A DNA stretch of 64,000 nt from Streptomyces sp. NBC_00335 (GTDB lineage: Bacteria; Actinomycetota; Actinomycetes; Streptomycetales; Streptomycetaceae). A program made the translations under genes and the position numbers. Under the pieces are notes generated by a model. The model ran no database searches, had not been told where the DNA came from, and saw only the letters and a program-made list of their open reading frames with translations. The stretch lies in the NCBI RefSeq assembly GCF_036127095.1, contig NZ_CP108006.1, forward strand, positions 434,001-498,000, in the 5' to 3' direction. Each line of letters begins with the position of its first letter. Positions within the stretch are counted from its first letter, which is position 1. Shown here piece by piece: positions 8,814 to 16,888 of the stretch.

Positions 8814-10368
8814 CTACGCCTGCAGGAGGATGCGGGCTCTGAGTAGGGCGAATGAGGCCCTGCTGTACATCTGCCGCTTGATCGTTTTGATCCTGTTGAC
8901 GTGGCCTTCGACGATGCCGGAGCTGTAGGGCAAGGTGAGGCCGGCGGCAACGGCGTGAAGGTCCTGGCGGATGGAGTCGGCGAAGATGCCGATGGCGGCG
9001 GGGCCGCCCAGCTCGGCCTTCTGAATCCAGTCCCGCAGCAGGTGTCGGCGGCGTTGGCGGAGCTTGTCGGTGAACTCCCGCGCGAGGTCGCAGGCCTGGG
9101 CGATCTCCGGGCAGGCACTCCGCACAGCGTCGAGCTGGGCCATGTCGGACGTGCTGAGTGAATCCTCGGGGCGCATGATCCATGAGGTCATGTCGCGAGG
9201 GCGGGGAGTCGCCGCCCGGGCAGGGACCGCGATGCCTTGCCGGATGGTCACTACGTAGCGGTGCGCGACGTGGTACCCGCCGGTGTAGCCGAGGGCGAGC
9301 ACCTCGCGGTAGAGCTGCATGGAGCTGGTGCAGCCTGCGTGGAAGCGGTGCTGCACGTGCTCGATGAATGGGTCGAGGACTCCGTGTCCGCGGTCCTGCG
9401 CCGAGGCGAGAAGCCCTGGTAGATCCTTGTTCCGGTAGCGCCTGACCGTCTTGCGATCCAGCTGTAGGTGGCGGCCGATGGCGTTCAGCGACATGCCGGT
9501 GGCGGCGAGCTCGTTGACCTCCGCGTGGCGTTGTCGGATCCGGTCCAGGAGCGGAGTTTCCCGGGTGGCCAACGGTGGGCTGGCCTCTGGTTCGGCTGGC
9601 CGTCGAAGGCAGTCACGGTGCCGGCGGCAGGTCTCCTCCACCGCCGTCGAGAGGTTCTGGAGGAGGTGCCAGCGATCTGCCACCTCCAGCACGTCGGGGG
9701 GCGGCCTGTCTGATGGCCTTTGTGAATGCCATCAGGCGGTCTCGGCAGATGATCTCGGCGCCGGGGCGCTCCTGGAGCCATGCGGCGACCGTGCTGGTCT
9801 CTCGGTCCGGCAACACATCCACCGGCCGGGAGGACTCGACGTCGACGAGGACAGTGCCGTAGGTCCGGCCCTTGCGGAACGCGAACTCGTCGATGCCGAG
9901 GATCCGTGGAGCTCGCGCTGGTACAGGCGGAGCGGTCAACTCGCCCAAGACGGATGTCCGCCGGCCGTAGAGCCGCAGCTTTGCGCAGAGGCGTGCGCCC
10001 GGGCGGCCGCCGAGCTCCACCGCGACCGACCGCATCGCCGACCGCGCCGCCGTCGAAGAACGTCGTCGAGGCTCGGTCAGGCCGGCCACCTGTTCCACGA
10101 AAGTCCGACGCGGGCATCGGGGCTGATCGCAGAAGAAGCGGTGGACGCGGAGACGGACGATCAACCGACGGCCGCTGAACGGCAGTCCGGCTATGTGACG
10201 CGAGTACCGGCTGTGGACGCGTGCGGCGGGATGTTGACACGCGGGACACGCTCCGGGCGGCCCGCAGCCAGCTGCGTCGATCATCAAGCGGTCATCCGCG
10301 ACGACGGCCTGCCGCAGGACGAGGGTCAGGCCCGGGAAGAGGGCGTCTTCGACAGTCTCCAGCTCCAT
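8814..10368 (-). pseudogene. ISL3-family transposase, frameshifted in a G6 run
   Basis: DDE transposase of about 515 aa if read through. The N-terminal zinc ribbon is CPACQHPAARVHSRY followed by FFCDQPRCPRRTF. The DDE core has ILGIDEFAFRKG (first Asp), GAEIICRDR (second Asp) and GIVEGHVNRIK (Glu). An HTH (MSLNAIGRHLQLDRKTVRRY) sits between the second Asp and the Glu. The frame breaks at six G (9696-9701 on the + strand): with five, KAIRQAAP continues as DVLEVADRWHLLQNL; with six, it runs off-frame. This could be a real inactivating +1, a sequencing error, or recoding. Confidence 0.85.
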
Positions 10369-10455
10369 GATGGCGTGATCCCCTAGTGGAACGATCCTGC
10401 AATCTCTCGACCGTTCAGCGCATCCCGCCAGGTGCGAGGTGTTGCAACTGGGCGA

Positions 10456-10734
10456 TCAGGGGGCCTGCAAGAAGGGGATGGGAATGTCGTGTGCTTTCAG
10501 AGCCGCCGTATAGCGAGCCAGCAGCCCGTCGATGCCCGAGAGGAGGTAGGACGCCTCTTCCCGGGCCTCAGCGACGTCACCCTGGTCGCAGGCCCTTACG
10601 ATCCGGGCGACGTCGTCACGGATGACCGAAAGGGAATCGCCCTGGATCAACACGCCCGGAAATCTACGCGGGGGAAGAGGGACTACCGCATCGTTACTTG
10701 CGTCCGTGAACAGTTCGACCTCTACACGTTCCAT
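10456..10734 (-). CDS. DUF6959-like small protein (ISL3 cargo)
   Basis: Predicted 92-aa acidic protein. It begins ERVEVELFTDASNDAVV, followed by RRFPGVLIQGDSLSVIRDDV and an alpha-helical C-terminal half, which fits the DUF6959 family as I remember it. The ATG at 10734 is chosen because the conserved MERVEVEL start falls there; the same frame is open further upstream without recognisable sequence. It lies inside the ISL3 inverted repeats. Family members are often near SUKH/immunity genes, but the function is unknown. Confidence 0.6.
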   Translation of the reverse strand: MERVEVELFTDASNDAVVPLPPRRFPGVLIQGDSLSVIRDDVARIVRACDQGDVAEAREEASYLLSGIDGLLARYTAALKAHDIPIPFLQAP

Positions 10735-10911
10735 CCGATCATCCAACCTCAGACCCGTCCTCATCTCCAGGCACAGCCGTCGTGGAAGCGACCAGAACCC
10801 TTCGCATGGCCAGCTGTGCACAACGCTTGGCCGCCTCCGCTGACCTGGAGTGCTTCCCTCCAGCCTGAAATCTCGTCGATCTCATGACGGGGTGATGCCT
10901 ACGCTGCCTCC

Positions 10912-11796
10912 ATGGCCAATTCGAAGACCAGCGCGACCTGCGACAGGCTGGTTCAGCTGGTGGCGCCGCCGGCTGCCCCGGTGGACGCCCACGGGGATTG
11001 GGCCCTCGTGGAGACCGCAGTCGCTACCCGGCTGCCCGACGACTACAAGCGACTCGTCGAAACCTACGGCTGGGGAGAGTTCTGCGACGTCCTCTACCTT
11101 CGGACGCCGTTCGGTGCGAGCAAACACAACGGCATCGAGTGGCAGAGCCCCCACCCCACGGAGTCGCCCGAACAGGATCGCGAGCGCTATTCGTATCCGC
11201 TGCACCCGGCTCCGGGCGCGCTGCTGATCTGGGGCACCACGATGGACGCCGACCGCCTGTGCTGGCTCACCGACGGGGATCCCGAGAAATGGCCCGTCGT
11301 GGTGTGGAGCAGTGAGGGCTGGTACGAGACGCACGCTGTGGGCGCGGCCGAGTTCATCGAGAGCTGGGCCTGCGGACACGCCGGCTCTGGACTGCTCGCA
11401 GACATGGAACCGGGGCTGGCACCATGGTTCAACGCCTTCCGTCCCCGCACCCACCGGTGCCTGCGCCTGTCCGAAGGCCCTTTCTCCCACCCCGAGCGCC
11501 TGGAGCTCCTGCGCGAGGCACTGGCTCCCACCACCGACCGGGGCTCGTGGCGCTCCACGCACGACGAAACGGGACAGGATCACTTCGCGACCGTCGATAC
11601 CGACTGGTTGCTCACCTACGACGCCTCCCGCCCCCACCAAATCCGGATCGACTTCCCACCCGAAGACAGCGGACAGGTCCAGCAACGCCTCTTCGCCGCT
11701 GTACACCGAATGGAGTGCGAGGTTCTTCGGATCACGGCTGCGTCTGGAACATCGCTCCCGGCCTGGGACACGGCCACGGACGAAGACGAGGGGTAG
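10912..11796 (+). CDS. SUKH (SMI1/KNR4) family protein (ISL3 cargo)
   Basis: Predicted 294-aa protein. The N-terminal 150 residues show the SUKH pattern: WALVETAVATRLPDDYKRLVETYGWGEF, then a FGASKHNG loop, GALLIWGTTMDADRLCWL and VVVWSSEGWYETHAVGAAEF. The C-terminal part is a second, less recognisable alpha/beta region. SUKH proteins commonly act as immunity proteins to polymorphic toxins; no toxin gene is present beside it. It lies between the ISL3 inverted repeats, so it moves with the transposase. An orphan immunity gene on an IS is the inferred role. Confidence 0.8.
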   Translation: MANSKTSATCDRLVQLVAPPAAPVDAHGDWALVETAVATRLPDDYKRLVETYGWGEFCDVLYLRTPFGASKHNGIEWQSPHPTESPEQDRERYSYPLHPAPGALLIWGTTMDADRLCWLTDGDPEKWPVVVWSSEGWYETHAVGAAEFIESWACGHAGSGLLADMEPGLAPWFNAFRPRTHRCLRLSEGPFSHPERLELLREALAPTTDRGSWRSTHDETGQDHFATVDTDWLLTYDASRPHQIRIDFPPEDSGQVQQRLFAAVHRMECEVLRITAASGTSLPAWDTATDEDEG

Positions 11797-12038
11797 GAAG
11801 AGAGCCAGCCTGGACGCGGGCCGCCTGTCTAGCGTAGCCATCACGGAAGCGCGGTCAGAACCAACTACGACGCTCAGTCACACATAGGCTGAGACTTAGA
11901 GGATGTCTCACGTGGATAGGTTCCGAGCTCCTTCAGCAGGTCTGGGCGGTGACCATAGCTGACCACGGCTCTGCCAGTCGTTGCGGAGCGCGTACGGGAT
12001 CTTGAGACCATGAGCAGCCCATGGCAGGCTCGTGCCCC

Positions 12039-12623
12039 ATGATCGATGAGTTCGCGAAAGACAACCTGCACAAGAGACTGCGGCGGGACCGTGAGGCGCT
12101 GCTCTGGAAGCTCGATGGCTTGTCCGAATACGACGCACGCCGGCCTCTGACAGCGACCGGGACCAACCTCCTCGGCCTGGTCAAACACGTGGCCACGGTC
12201 GAAGCCAGGTACTTCGGTGAAGTCTTCGACCGCCCTTCTCCGGAACCGCTGTGCCGGTGGCAGGACTCCGACGGCAGCGATCAATGGGCAGCCGAGAACG
12301 AGACACGCGATCAGATCGTCGCGTTCTACCGGCGCATGTGGGAACACTCGGACGCGACAATCAGCGAGCTTGCCCTCGATGCCCCCGGCCACGTGCCCTG
12401 GTGGTCGGAGCCTCATCCGAACACGAACCTGTTCGCCATCATGGTCCATGTCCTCGGCGAGACCATCCGGCATGCCGGGCACGCCGACATCCTGCGCGAG
12501 GGCGTCGACGGCCGGACCGGGATGCGCGCCGAAAACGAGCAGCCGATCGACGAGGAAGCCCGCGCAGCCTACTTCGCGAAGATCGAGCAGGCCGCCAGGC
12601 CGACCGCACCAACCAAGGCTTAG
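12039..12623 (+). CDS. DinB/DUF664 family protein
   Basis: Predicted 194-aa four-helix-bundle protein of the DinB/YfiT-like superfamily (DUF664), which contains thiol- or metal-dependent enzymes, mostly uncharacterised. Family blocks: LLGLVKHVATVEARYF with the first putative metal His, VPWWSEPHPNTNLFAIMVHVLGETIRHAGHADILRE with the C-terminal His residues. The ATG at 12039 (IDEFAKDNLH) is preferred over 12021 because the family typically starts there. Its stop codon overlaps the TTA preceding the inner candidate IS end. A second DinB gene (21793-22353) is only distantly similar. Confidence 0.8.
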   Translation: MIDEFAKDNLHKRLRRDREALLWKLDGLSEYDARRPLTATGTNLLGLVKHVATVEARYFGEVFDRPSPEPLCRWQDSDGSDQWAAENETRDQIVAFYRRMWEHSDATISELALDAPGHVPWWSEPHPNTNLFAIMVHVLGETIRHAGHADILREGVDGRTGMRAENEQPIDEEARAAYFAKIEQAARPTAPTKA

Positions 12624-12660
12624 AAGGCTGTCCCGCGACGTGACGTGATGTTCGAGCGGC

Positions 12661-13493
12661 ATGATGCCGGTCGTGAGTGCTGCTGATCTGTCGAAACGCC
12701 TGGTTCCTGATGCACTCTGGGAGCTGGTTGCCCCGTTATTGCCGTCGTTCGCGGCTCGACCGCAAGGTGGTGGGACCGCTCCGTGTGACGAACGGGCAGT
12801 GTTCACGGCAGTGGTGTACGTCCTGACCACCGGCTGTGCCTGGCGGCATCTGCCGCCGACGTTCGGCACGTCCCCCGCCACCGCGCATCGCCGCTTCACG
12901 ATATGGACCGAGGCCGGCCTATGGCGTCGGCTCCACCGGGCGGTGCTGGACGAACTCGGGGCCCGGGGCAAGGTGGACTGGACCTCGGCAATCGTCGCCG
13001 CGGCCTCTGTTCGCGCCAAAAGGGGGGATCACTGACCGGTCCGAACCCGGTCGATCGCGGCAAGAAGGGCAGCAAGTTGCACGTGCTGTCCGATGCCCAG
13101 GGCGTCCCACTCACCGTCGCCGTGTCCGGCGCGAACATGCACGACAGTCTCGCCCTCAAGCCGCTCATCCTCGGCATCCCCGCCATCCGGTCCCGCCGGG
13201 GGCCACGGCGACGCCGCCCCGTCAAACTCCGCGCGGACAAGGCGTATTTTTCCGCCGAGCACCTGGCCTGGCTGCGCGAGCGTGGGCTGGTCGCGCGCAT
13301 CGCGCGGCCAGGCGTCGACTCCGGAAAACGCCTCGGGCGGCACCGCTGGAAGATCGAGCGGTCGATCGCTTGGCTCTTCGGCTACCGCCGCTTGACCGTC
13401 CGGTACGAACGAAAGGGCTCACACTTCCTCGCCTTCCTCGGCCTGGCTGCTGCCCTGACCTGCTACAAGAAGCTCGCGAAACTTGCCACGTGA
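12661..13493 (+). CDS. IS5-family transposase, two frames joined by -1 frameshift
   Basis: The first frame (12661-13035) reads LVPDALWELVAPLLPSF and WRHLPPTFGTSPATAHRRF. The second frame carries SLTGPNPVDRGKKGSKLHVL, the second catalytic Asp in LRADKAYFS, and the Glu region WKIERSIAWLFGYRR. The frames overlap at a CCAAAAGGGGGG slippery stretch near 13015-13026, as expected for programmed -1 frameshifting in this group. The first catalytic Asp, normally in a VDA.SVRAK motif, reads IVAAASVRAK here (GCC for GAC), so the enzyme is probably inactive. Confidence 0.8.
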
Positions 13494-13505
13494 GACACCC
13501 TCTTA

Positions 13506-13519
13506 GCGTTCTAGTTAGT
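13506..13519 (+). repeat. Island repeat copy adjoining IS5 element
   Basis: GCGTTCTAGTTAGT follows the right TTA duplication directly. Joining the sequence across the IS would give ACTTAGCGTTCTAGTT, very like ACTTGGCGTTCTAGTT at 3383-3398. Confidence 0.7.
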
Positions 13520-13520
13520 C

Positions 13521-13622
13521 TTTCGGCGCCACGTGCTGACCTTGCCGGACGGCTGGATCGAGCACTTCACCATGGCCACCAGGCGCACGGCATTCGCCCT
13601 GCCCGGGCTGCGAGCCGGCTGA
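13521..13622 (+). pseudogene. Truncated C-terminal fragment of an unknown gene
   Basis: A short frame opens immediately after the repeat's TAG and reads HVLTLPDGWIEHFTMATRR to a TGA at 13622. It has good coding-like codon choice but no start or N-terminus, which suggests the 3' remnant of a gene cut at the repeat. The family is not recognised. Confidence 0.35.
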
Positions 13623-13710
13623 CCAAGCCTTTAGACCGGGGCCCCGGCGGGCGGGGGAACGAGGAGCAAAGCCAGCCCGGCCCCGCGTTCGGGCCGTGAT
13701 ACTGGCCGCC

Positions 13711-14253
13711 ATGACCAACACTCCCGAGAAGCAGACGGTCCCGTTCTCCCGGATCAAGATCCGTACCGGGGCCGTTATCTTCTGCGGTGACGACGTCGCC
13801 CTCATCCGCCGTGACCGCGCCGACTCCACCCACTACACCTCGCCGGGTGGCAACGTCGAGGACGGCGAAGACCTTCGTGAAGCCCTCCGCCGTGAGCTCG
13901 CGGAAGAACTCGACCTGGACATCGACCAGGCCGAGGGCGGCGAACTCCTGTGGGTCATCGACCAGCGCGTCACCCGCCCCGGCCCCACCCCGCCACCGCG
14001 CAAGCTCCACATGATCTACCGCCTACACATCACCACCGAACTCCGCGACACCCTCGCCGAGCAGGAACTCGACGAACAGCCCGACGGCAGCCACGAAGTC
14101 GGGGTCGTCGAGTGGATCGACTACCGCAAGATCGCCGAGCTGCCGATCTTCCCGCCCATCGGCCCCGCCCTCGCAGCCCTGGCCACACCCCGCGCAGGCG
14201 TCATCGACGCCGCGCTCGAGCCGGTCACCGACGAGACGTACACCTGGGTCTGA
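13711..14253 (+). CDS. NUDIX hydrolase
   Basis: Predicted 180-aa NUDIX-fold hydrolase, presumably cleaving a nucleoside diphosphate linked to another moiety; the substrate cannot be told from sequence. The Nudix box GGNVEDGEDLREALRRELAEE (two segments) has all the metal-binding glutamates, with Asp replacing the box's last Gly. The ATG at 13711 is preferred over 13696, which gives five extra residues without support. It stands alone between an IS remnant and a convergent unknown gene. Confidence 0.85.
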   Translation: MTNTPEKQTVPFSRIKIRTGAVIFCGDDVALIRRDRADSTHYTSPGGNVEDGEDLREALRRELAEELDLDIDQAEGGELLWVIDQRVTRPGPTPPPRKLHMIYRLHITTELRDTLAEQELDEQPDGSHEVGVVEWIDYRKIAELPIFPPIGPALAALATPRAGVIDAALEPVTDETYTWV

Positions 14254-14316
14254 CCGAAGAGCTGGCCGACTGTGACTGATTCCCAATCATCGTTGTCAAG
14301 CCTGCGGACCAGTCGG

Positions 14317-15018
14317 TCAGTCTTGTTGGCTCTCCATGGGAGAAGACGCGTGCGTGCAGCGTCCCAGGAGCAAGCGATACCGTTCGGGGTCTGCCAGGAT
14401 GATGCGCCTCGCCTTCTCGTGGCTGTCCTGGAGAGCGGCGGGGTAGATCGTCGCGTCGAGGCTGAGGTCGAGGGAGAGGTCCTGGCGTGTCTCCGGGTCT
14501 TCGCAGGTCAGGAAAACGGAGAGGCAGGCTGCGCGGTAGTCGTCGCGAAGGTCGGCCAGTGCCTCCAATTCCGCCTTGCTCTCCTCTGTGGGGACTCCTC
14601 GGCGGAGATCCTCCATGGAGGCGTACTGAAGTCCGGGCCGGGCGAAGTACCAGGCCATGGAGGCGCCGACCTTCTCAGCGTCGGAGCCGGTCCTCATGTA
14701 GTCGACGATCGCCGACTGGACCTGTCGGTGGCCGATCGCCTTCACCAGGGGCTCGATCAGTTGCCGAATACCGCTCCGGCATTGATCGTGCACGGCCGCG
14801 CGCATAAGGAGGTCTGCGTGTTGCCGTGTGGCTTCAAGATCTTGCGCTGCGGCCTCGCCGACCTCAAAACGCTTCACCTCATTGCAGTGATATCGCTCTT
14901 CGCCTTCCATGATCGGCGGCAACTCCCAGTCAGGAGAGAAGGCCGTGAGGAGCTCATCCAGCATGGGTTCAAAGGCGACTTCCCGGCCGGCTCGATCGGG
15001 GATTATCTCCAGCGCCAT
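14317..15018 (-). CDS. Hypothetical 233-aa helical protein
   Basis: Not recognised. It is acidic and mostly alpha-helical in composition, with YHCNEVKRFEVGEAAAQDLEAT, AIVDYMRTGSDAEKVGASMAWYF and a C-terminal LADLRDDYRAACLSVFLTCED block suggesting helical repeats. The ATG at 15018 has GGAGG seven bases upstream, so the much longer open frame (to 15420) over the IS110 region was rejected. It is convergent with the NUDIX gene. Similar repeats are often found near SUKH/DUF1963 genes, but no role can be assigned. Confidence 0.7.
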   Translation of the reverse strand: MALEIIPDRAGREVAFEPMLDELLTAFSPDWELPPIMEGEERYHCNEVKRFEVGEAAAQDLEATRQHADLLMRAAVHDQCRSGIRQLIEPLVKAIGHRQVQSAIVDYMRTGSDAEKVGASMAWYFARPGLQYASMEDLRRGVPTEESKAELEALADLRDDYRAACLSVFLTCEDPETRQDLSLDLSLDATIYPAALQDSHEKARRIILADPERYRLLLGRCTHASSPMESQQD

Positions 15019-15151
15019 TCCGTTGCCTCCCTGGGGTTGGATGGCCCGATGAGGGCCTTGCCTCAGGCTAGGCGTCAGACTGGCCCCAAGGTCAGCGAAG
15101 TGACCGTCACCCGCAGGCCGTCCCGGCAGACTTGTGGCTGAGCCGGAATGT

Positions 15152-16357
15152 TCATGCTGCCACTGCTTCTGGTTGGGGTGGTTGGGCCGTCCAATGGCGT
15201 TGGTCGCGGAGGAGAGCCCACAGGACGTCGAGGCGACGGCGGGCGAGGGCGAGGATCGCCTGTTTGTGGTTCTTGCCCTCGGCTCGTTTGCGGTCGTAGA
15301 AGGCTTTCGAGGTGGGGCAGAAGCGGGCGGCAATCTGGGCGGAGAGGTAGAAGACCCGCAGGAGTCGGCGATGGTAGCGGTGTGGCCGGCGCATGTTGCC
15401 GCTGATGCGACCGGAGTCACGTGGGACCGGAGCGAGACCGGCGACGCCGGCGAGCTGGCCCGAGCTGCCGAAGGCGTCCATGTCGCCGCCGGTGCAGGCG
15501 ATGAACTCCGCCCCCAGCAACGGGCCCATGCCGGGCATGCTGAGGACCACCTCAGCGTGGCGGTGCTCTCGGAAACGGACCGCGATCTGCGCGTCGATGC
15601 CAGCGATCTCTTCGTCCAGAGCGAGCACGGCCCTGGCCAGGGCGTTGACCACGGCCGCGGCAGTGCTCTCCCCGGTCACGGCCGTGTGCTGGGCCTGGGC
15701 CGCGGCGACGGCCGCATCGGCCATGGCTTGGGCGCCACGGACTTTCCGGTTCTTCAGCCAGGTCGCGAGCCTGCTCGGGCCGACCCGGCGCAGACCAGCC
15801 GGTGTTTGGTAGCCGGTCAGCAGGACAAGTGCCGCCTTGGAGGCGGCATAGTCGAAGGCCCGCTCGAGAGCAGGGAAGTACTCCAGGAGCTGGGCCCGCA
15901 TCCGGTTGATGGCGCGCGTGCGGTCTGCGGCGAGGTCGTAGCGGCGGGCGGTGAGGATCTTCAGGTCCACCGCGATCTCGTCCCACTCCTGCAGAGGCTG
16001 CAGGTCCCGACGCATCCGTGCCTGATCGGCGATGACGTAGGCGTCCTTCGCGTCGGTCTTGCTGTCGCCTCGGTAGCCACGGGAGGCGTGGTGGACGGTG
16101 CGGCCAGGAATGTAGAGGAGCCGCTGACCATGGCTGGCGAGTAGGGCGATCAGCAGAGCCCCACCGCCCGCGTTCAGGTCGACGGCCCAGGTCACCGGGC
16201 CGTCCTCCGCAAGCGCCAGAACGTCGCCTATCAGCTCCAAGAGGTCGGGTTCATTGTTGGGCACCCGGCGCGAGAGCACCTTCGCCCCGTCCGTGTCGAT
16301 CACCGTGCAGTGATGCGCGGCCTTGCCGGCATCCGTCCCCGCCCAGAGCTCGGGCAC
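15152..16357 (-). CDS. IS110-family transposase (DEDD recombinase)
   Basis: A 401-aa protein with full-length IS110 architecture. The N-terminal RuvC-like DEDD domain shows WAGTDAGKAAHHCTV, VTWAVDLNAGGGALL and GDSKTDAKDAYVIADQAR. The central coiled-coil region follows, and the C-terminal Tnp domain has LSMPGMGPLLGAEFIA, the serine region APVPRDSGRISG and YDRKRAEGKNHKQAILALARRRLD. No inactivating change is seen. Short element ends without inverted repeats are normal for the family, so the exact boundaries were not set. Confidence 0.92.
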   Translation of the reverse strand: MPELWAGTDAGKAAHHCTVIDTDGAKVLSRRVPNNEPDLLELIGDVLALAEDGPVTWAVDLNAGGGALLIALLASHGQRLLYIPGRTVHHASRGYRGDSKTDAKDAYVIADQARMRRDLQPLQEWDEIAVDLKILTARRYDLAADRTRAINRMRAQLLEYFPALERAFDYAASKAALVLLTGYQTPAGLRRVGPSRLATWLKNRKVRGAQAMADAAVAAAQAQHTAVTGESTAAAVVNALARAVLALDEEIAGIDAQIAVRFREHRHAEVVLSMPGMGPLLGAEFIACTGGDMDAFGSSGQLAGVAGLAPVPRDSGRISGNMRRPHRYHRRLLRVFYLSAQIAARFCPTSKAFYDRKRAEGKNHKQAILALARRRLDVLWALLRDQRHWTAQPPQPEAVAA

Positions 16358-16359
16358 CC

Positions 16360-16545
16360 GAGCCTCCCTCGTCGTCCGGTTGACTGGTCCCTGCAGACGA
16401 CCAAGCCGGCGTGTCCTTACGAAGCGATCTCTGTTCGCTTATCCCAATGAGTGGCCGTGTCGTCGCGGGGCACTGGGCGGCCAATCAGTCAAAGCCACAA
16501 CCACGGCATGAGCGCGCTAAAGCCACACCCAGGCCCCTGGGTCTC
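16360..16545 (-). ncRNA. Candidate IS110 bridge RNA region
   Basis: The roughly 190 bases just upstream of the transposase have no gene but several short inverted repeats, for example AAGCGA/TCGCTT around 16422-16440 and CCCAGG/CCTGGG around 16528-16541. In IS110-group elements the bridge RNA that pairs with target and donor is transcribed from this position. The loops were not matched to target sequence, so the call rests on position and structure only. Confidence 0.4.
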
Positions 16546-16590
16546 CCGATCGTACGAAGGACCGGAATCAACCCGCCAACAAGGTAAGGA

Positions 16591-16613
16591 GCGCTTTAGT
16601 TCGCTCAGTCACA
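16591..16613 (+). repeat. Divergent island repeat copy
   Basis: GAGCGCTTTAGTTCGCTCAG then TCACA: the GCGTT-TAGTT core is degenerate but is followed by the same CGCTCAGTCACA seen at 11871-11881. It marks the right end of the repeat-bearing island. Confidence 0.5.
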
Positions 16614-16622
16614 CCTGCGTGA

Positions 16623-16870
16623 CGTACCCCTGTCACTACGCGGGCCAGGACCCTCGCAGCCGACGGCGGACACGTCCTCTGGTGCGCCGACCGCCCGATC
16701 GTCGACGTTTCCGAGCGCGTCCGCGTGCTCGAACGGTTCCCCGAGCTCCTACCGAGCGGCGAGGGGATCTCCGGCACGGCCGGCACGTACGCCTTCTTCG
16801 CTGCTCTTGTCCTGCACCACGCCTTGCTGGCCAACGCCTCCGGGAAAGCGGATGCGGTAAGCGGAGCGGG
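16623..16870 (+). pseudogene. Gene remnant next to the last island repeat
   Basis: The frame open from 16623 reads TLAADGGHVLWCADRPIVDV, SERVRVLERFPELLPSGEG and AFFAALVLHHALLANASGK, coding-like and unlike random frames, but without a start codon or a plausible end. It begins directly after the repeat, as the fragment at 13521 does. The family is not recognised with confidence; an upstream truncation is inferred. Confidence 0.4.
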
Positions 16871-16888
16871 GCTGGTATCACCTGGAGG

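Larger units (their letters stand above)
8789..11862 (-). mobile_element. ISL3-family element with SUKH and DUF6959 cargo genes
   Basis: The ends are inverted repeats beginning GGTTCTGACCG and continuing CTTCCGTGATGGCTACGC, matching at 29 of the first 31 bases, flanked by the exact 8-bp duplication AACTACGA. The 3074-bp element contains the transposase (left, leftward), a DUF6959-like gene and a SUKH gene (right, rightward). Ordinary ISL3 elements are about 1.3-1.6 kb with only the transposase, so the right 1.4 kb is cargo. The duplication directly at both outer ends makes this a single transposed unit. Confidence 0.88.
11899..13502 (+). mobile_element. IS5-family element, possibly carrying a DinB gene
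   Basis: The right end, read inwards, is GAGGGTGTCTCACGTGG (from 13502). The left candidate end GAGGATGTCTCACGTGG (11899-11915) matches at 16 of 17 bases, and each is flanked by TTA (11896-11898, 13503-13505), the 3-bp TNA target type of this family. A weaker inner left end (GAAGGCTGTCCCGCGACGTG, from 12623) also follows TTA, so a conventional 880-bp IS (12623-13502) placed after dinB is the alternative. The better outer match favours the cargo reading. Confidence 0.5.

Noticed and set aside
12623..13502. Plain 880-bp IS5 element next to dinB
   Set aside because: Not excluded, but its left end matches the right end far less well than the outer end at 11899; kept as the alternative.
14317..15420. 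367-aa version of the unknown protein
   Set aside because: The extra 134 N-terminal residues are low-complexity antisense of the IS110 region; the ATG at 15018 has a clear GGAGG.
16451..16888. N-terminal extension of the GNAT fusion
   Set aside because: The residues before 16889 are arginine/proline-rich, out of frame with a better coding remnant, and overlap the repeat.
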